From Faecalimonas sp. (lineage in GTDB: Bacteria; Bacillota_A; Clostridia; Lachnospirales; Lachnospiraceae), in NCBI GenBank assembly GCA_026169575.1, contig JAPFCT010000285.1, forward strand, positions 1 through 9,174: a DNA stretch of 9,174 nucleotides, read 5' to 3'. Positions 6,985 to 9,174 of the stretch are shown piece after piece; position 1 is the stretch's first letter, and each line of letters starts with the position of its first letter. The notes beneath the pieces were generated by a model that worked only from the letters and a program-made list of their open reading frames with translations, ran no database searches and was not told where the DNA came from. The position numbers were made by a program, and so were the translations under genes.

Positions 6985-7683
6985 TTACCTCATATTGATA
7001 ATCGCCCGGTTAATGCCATCGTATGCTCTCCGCGGAAGCGGAATGGCAGTCCCGTCGCTCAGTTTGATTTCTACTTTCGTTACACGGCTGATCTGCGTCA
7101 GGTTGATGATCGCGGAACGCCCCGCCCGGTAAAAACGCTCGTCAAGCTGTTTTTCCAGTTCGCCCAGTGTCATTTTCACCGTAATGTCAGTTCGCGCATG
7201 AATCGTAACGTAGTTGCCGAACACCTCTGCATATCGGATCTGATAAACCGGCACACACACCATCTCACCGCCGATTTCAAAATGCAAAACCTTCTCGTTC
7301 CTGGAAAGCTTCTCTGCAGCACGGTCAAGCACCGAACAGAGTTTTTCTTCTTTTACGGGTTTCATCAAATAATGGAGTGCCGCAACCTCATATCCCTCCA
7401 AAATGTAATCAGAGTAGCCCGTAATGAAAATAATCTGAACGGTATCATTATTTTTGCGAAGTTTCTTCGCCATCGTCACGCCGTCCATACCTTCCATTTC
7501 AATGTCCAAAAGCAAAATATCATAGTCGCTTTCCTCTGCATAGTGAAACAGAAAATTTTCCGCAGAAGGAAAGGCATCAGTCTGTACCACATGGCCGGAA
7601 GCTGCCGCCCAGCGGTCAACCATATTCAAAACATATTGTCTGTCTGCATCAGAATCATCGCAGACTGCAATTTTGTACTTCAT
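6985..7683 (-). CDS. LytTR family response regulator
   Basis: A 232-aa AgrA/LytR-type response regulator. Residues 1-120 are the receiver domain with the acidic pair D9-D10, phospho-acceptor D60 in LLLDIEMEGMDG, T88 and K108 in the MKPV motif. Residues about 132-232 are a LytTR DNA-binding domain, with FGNYVTIH (155-162), FYRAGRSAIINL (184-195) and the closing PLPRRAY segment. ATG 7683 has AAAAGGA (7700-7694) about 10 nt upstream. It is the first gene of a two-gene unit with the GHKL kinase. LytTR regulators bind pairs of 9-bp direct repeats and often activate adjacent export or bacteriocin genes. The ABC pair downstream is the natural target, though no unambiguous LytTR repeat pair was found before it. 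Confidence 0.92.
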   Translation of the reverse strand: MKYKIAVCDDSDADRQYVLNMVDRWAAASGHVVQTDAFPSAENFLFHYAEESDYDILLLDIEMEGMDGVTMAKKLRKNNDTVQIIFITGYSDYILEGYEVAALHYLMKPVKEEKLCSVLDRAAEKLSRNEKVLHFEIGGEMVCVPVYQIRYAEVFGNYVTIHARTDITVKMTLGELEKQLDERFYRAGRSAIINLTQISRVTKVEIKLSDGTAIPLPRRAYDGINRAIINMR

Positions 7684-7713
7684 GTTCGCACCGTCCTTTT
7701 TAGATTTCGTCTT

Positions 7714-7742
7714 ATTATATTTCTCATGCTTGATGATACCAC
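7714..7742 (-). promoter_or_regulatory. Probable promoter of the two-component genes
   Basis: A perfect TATAAT (7719-7714) on the minus strand lies about 30 nt before the response regulator start. The hexamer 17 bp upstream, GTGGTA (7742-7737), is a poor -35. A second possibility a little upstream is TGGTATCAT, an extended -10-like string. A weak -35 would fit an activated or autoregulated promoter. Confidence 0.4.
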
Positions 7743-7803
7743 ACTTCTATTGTACCTTTGTAATATACGGCTGCTGGCTTTCTGTCCGCTACGATGCTGT
7801 ACA

Positions 7804-8211
7804 TCATCCTTGATTTCCTAACAAATAGATTTCTTTTGCACATCGTTCAAATCCAGCTCGTGTTGCTTTTTTAATATTGTTTCTATGGTATTCTAAATAC
7901 TTTTTATTTTTGTCTGATAAACAAATTTTTATATTCTTATCAACGTTCATAAAAATAGTATCTGACCATTTCTCTTTATTATCAAAATCCACGGCTTTGC
8001 AAACCAGAATACGGCTTGCCTTCTTCTCTGGTAATTCATTCCATTCAAGCTGCACGCCCATTTCGGTTTCGATAGCATCTTTGTTATCAAAAAATTTATG
8101 ATATAAGTCCTTATCATCAGAGATGTACCATTCCACAATAACATGACCATACTTTCTTATCTGCGACAAACTTATATAGCAAGCAGACGAACCAATACTC
8201 AGTGTCTCCAA
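7804..8211 (-). pseudogene. 5'-truncated DUF4268-type protein
   Basis: An open frame of 135 codons beginning at a TTG, with a TGA stop two codons upstream and no convincing ribosome binding site. Residues about 4-106 resemble the C-terminal DUF4268 domain: SIGSS and YISLS near the start, an EWYISDDKDLYHKFFDNKD stretch (27-45), EMGVQLEWNELPEKKASRI (50-68), and a WSD...DKNIK...KKYL ending (82-105). DUF4268 proteins are normally much longer, with an N-terminal nuclease-like part, and are often linked to restriction-modification or defence loci; that part is absent here. After KKYL a basic tail of about 30 residues, rich in Arg and Lys, does not fit the family and may be read-through. The gene is more AT-rich than its neighbours. 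The family assignment rests on recalled motifs, not a search. Confidence 0.6.
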
Positions 8212-8242
8212 TGGTCAGTACTCGCCTTCCTTCTATAGTCCT

Positions 8243-8258
8243 ATGCACTCGCACCTTA
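8243..8258. repeat. Imperfect direct repeat, left copy
   Basis: ATGCACTCGCACCTTA here matches ATGCACTCGACCTTA at 8763-8777 except for one inserted C. The two copies lie 520 bp apart and bracket the small-ORF unit. Confidence 0.6.
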
Positions 8259-8317
8259 AAAATTAGTTTCTGAACTCCACCCTATCCCAAGTTAGACTGC
8301 AGGACTACTATTATTTT

Positions 8318-8467
8318 CTATCTAACAGTGATTCCTAATATTTCTTCGCTGTTAATCTTCGCTTGGAATCCCTTGATTTCAATGCTTTCCAGTTGTTTAT
8401 TTTCCTTTTTAGACAGTAAACATACTGTTTCCACATGGCTCGATAGGTCCGGATTGATGTCGGTCAT
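8318..8467 (-). CDS. Small ORF (49 aa) with RlmD/RumA-like C-terminal motif; possible gene remnant
   Basis: ATG 8467 overlaps the stop of the preceding small ORF (ATGA), and GATAGG lies a few bases upstream. The product begins MTDINPDLSSHVETVCLLSK. The HVETV(V/C)LLS string is characteristic of the C-terminus of RlmD/RumA-type uracil-5 methyltransferases. The catalytic SAM-binding core and the catalytic cysteine of that family are absent, so it cannot be an active methyltransferase. The last 29 residues (IEIKGFQAK and on to ITVR) are unrecognised. The frame also stays open upstream of the ATG for about 20 codons (ending RFQM), so it may be a fragment of a longer reading frame rather than a true small gene. 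Confidence 0.4.
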   Translation of the reverse strand: MTDINPDLSSHVETVCLLSKKENKQLESIEIKGFQAKINSEEILGITVR

Positions 8468-8577
8468 CTGGAACCTATCCCAGCTAATACGGAATGTACC
8501 GCCATATCTCCGTTTGTTCGTAGAAACATATCAACATATCCTGTAGCAAAAAAACCTTGATACATTCCGCTATCCAT
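8464..8577 (-). CDS. Small ORF (37 aa), possible leader peptide
   Basis: It starts at ATG 8577 (MDSGMYQGFF) and ends LAGIGSR, its TGA overlapping the ATG of the next small ORF. AGG lies about 8 nt and GGCGAGG about 14-20 nt before the start. It sits roughly 55 nt downstream of a strong promoter. The start codon lies inside a predicted weak stem (TGATAT with GTATCA). I do not recognise the product. The promoter, spacing and ATGA coupling support translation, but the length alone would not. A regulatory leader peptide or a decayed gene start are both possible. Confidence 0.35.
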   Translation of the reverse strand: MDSGMYQGFFATGYVDMFLRTNGDMAVHSVLAGIGSR

Positions 8578-8586
8578 ATCACAGCC

Positions 8587-8616
8587 TGAACCTCGCCCGT
8601 CCACGGGAAAAGTTCA
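8587..8616 (-). other. Compound hairpin in the small-ORF leader
   Basis: On the minus strand TGAAC (8616-8612) pairs with GTTCA (8591-8587), and inside it CCCGT (8607-8603) pairs with ACGGG (8600-8596). A symmetric 4x4 internal loop lies between the two helices and the top loop is only 2 nt. The structure begins about 15 nt after the predicted start of transcription. It could be an RNA element or, as DNA, a palindromic protein-binding site. Confidence 0.45.
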
Positions 8617-8637
8617 ACTTTTTTATTCGTTTCTACT

Positions 8638-8665
8638 ATTATAGTGATTCCAACATAAAAGTCAA
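8638..8665 (-). promoter_or_regulatory. Strong sigma-A-type promoter in the accessory region
   Basis: On the minus strand TTGACT (8665-8660) and a perfect TATAAT (8643-8638) are 16 bp apart, the best -35/-10 pair in the window. Transcription would start near 8631 and run through the compound hairpin and the two small ORFs. The stretch before it (about 8666-8800) holds an interrupted open frame ending AMAVPRKI with a stop overlapping the -35, and no complete gene. Confidence 0.7.
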
Positions 8666-8762
8666 ATTTTGCGAGGAACCGCCATCGCCTCAACCTTGTC
8701 CGTTCTTCCTACAAAGAACAGGTCAACGGCTATTTTTCGTCCTAACTGATGGTATGGCTTCC

Positions 8763-8777
8763 ATGCACTCGACCTTA
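8763..8777. repeat. Imperfect direct repeat, right copy
   Basis: ATGCACTCGACCTTA, the partner of 8243-8258. It lies 42 bp beyond the stop of the RhuM-family gene. Confidence 0.6.
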
Positions 8778-8818
8778 TTATGCTGGAAAATTCGTATTAA
8801 AACAAAGAAGCAATTCTA

Positions 8819-9174
8819 TTACTTCTTCGCATTCTCTTCCAATTCCAACATGTATTTATCAAAGTCAGACATAAACAATCTGTCCTGAATGACACGATAC
8901 TTTTCGAATTCGGTCTCAGCTTTAGCCTTGGCAATCTCTGCTGTAATCTTACCTGCGTCCTGAAGAACCTCTCTGTCATCTGCCATCAGGAATAGATCCA
9001 GACGCTTTGCCCAATCTTCCATTGTCATCGGGATATGACGTTCTGCACGATCCTCTGCCAGATCCAGATATGCCGAAACGATACGCTCTAATGAACGCAT
9101 TTCCTGCTCAGAAAGATAATTCTTAGCAACACTCACATCGCTTTTTACAATCTTGCCTTCCGGTGCTGCTGCCC
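8819..9174 (-). CDS. RhuM family protein, C-terminal part (runs off the window)
   Basis: The frame is open from the window edge to the TAA at 8821-8819, giving at least 117 residues with no start inside. The visible part matches the end of virulence RhuM-type proteins: APEGKIVKSDVSVAKNYLSE, then EMRSLERIVSAYLDLAE, PMTMEDWAKRLDLFL, and a helical AKAETEFEKYR close. Normal members are about 300-340 aa, so roughly two thirds lies outside. A GTG at 9136 is not the true start, because the family similarity continues upstream of it. RhuM was named from a Salmonella pathogenicity island; its biochemical role is not established. Members turn up in accessory and defence-type islands, which fits the neighbouring DUF4268 remnant. 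The tail from about QDRLFMSDFDKYM onward extends past the usual family end. Confidence 0.8.
   Translation of the reverse strand, partial: AAAPEGKIVKSDVSVAKNYLSEQEMRSLERIVSAYLDLAEDRAERHIPMTMEDWAKRLDLFLMADDREVLQDAGKITAEIAKAKAETEFEKYRVIQDRLFMSDFDKYMLELEENAKK

Noticed and set aside
6820..7821. A 333-codon open frame on the + strand
   Set aside because: It is antisense to the response regulator and the start of the kinase, both of which have clear catalytic motifs in the right order; the antisense product has no recognisable domain.
8236..8307. Inverted repeat TAGTCCT/AGGACTA as a transposon end pair
   Set aside because: Seven base pairs about 60 bp apart with no transposase between; chance is likely.
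8328..8546. A 72-codon + strand frame
   Set aside because: It lies antisense to the two small ORFs, which have a better promoter, ATGA overlap and a recognisable motif on the other strand.
8701..8720. Hairpin GTTCTT/AAGAAC as a terminator after the RhuM gene
   Set aside because: The stem is only 6 bp and no T tract follows on either strand.

Overview
The window looks like chromosomal DNA of a Gram-positive Clostridia, most probably a Lachnospiraceae gut commensal. This rests on AGGAGG-type ribosome binding sites, extended -10 promoters, a GHKL/LytTR two-component pair, a heterodimeric ABC exporter, and the GntR/UTRA and MerR regulators. The genus is not determined.

Left (1-1690, + strand): a promoter drives a two-gene unit, a GntR/UTRA repressor (75-797) followed by a MerR regulator with a GyrI-like effector domain (850-1665). 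It ends at an intrinsic terminator whose stem overlaps the merR stop codon. An orphan multi-pass membrane protein (1689-2417, - strand) converges on that terminator.

Centre (2549-7683, - strand, read right to left): a LytTR response regulator, a short GHKL histidine kinase with no sensor region, an intrinsic terminator, then two full-length ABC exporter half-transporters (602 and 620 aa) separated by 2 nt. The likely logic is that the two-component system controls the exporter, a common pairing for peptide or antibiotic export. The DNA between kinase and exporter holds the terminator, a competing (antiterminator-like) pairing, and an extended -10 promoter placed on the terminator's U tract. 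The same 17-bp promoter element recurs upstream of the orphan membrane protein.

Right (7804-9174, - strand): an accessory, partly decayed region. It has the C-terminal half of a DUF4268-type protein, a 607-bp stretch without a full-length gene, and the C-terminal part of a RhuM-family protein running off the window edge. The 607-bp stretch is not empty. It has a near-consensus promoter, a compound hairpin, and two small ORFs (37 and 49 codons) joined by an ATGA overlap. The second carries a motif like the C-terminus of RlmD/RumA methyltransferases. This unit is bracketed by a near-perfect 15/16-bp direct repeat. No tRNA, rRNA, CRISPR array or intact insertion sequence was seen.
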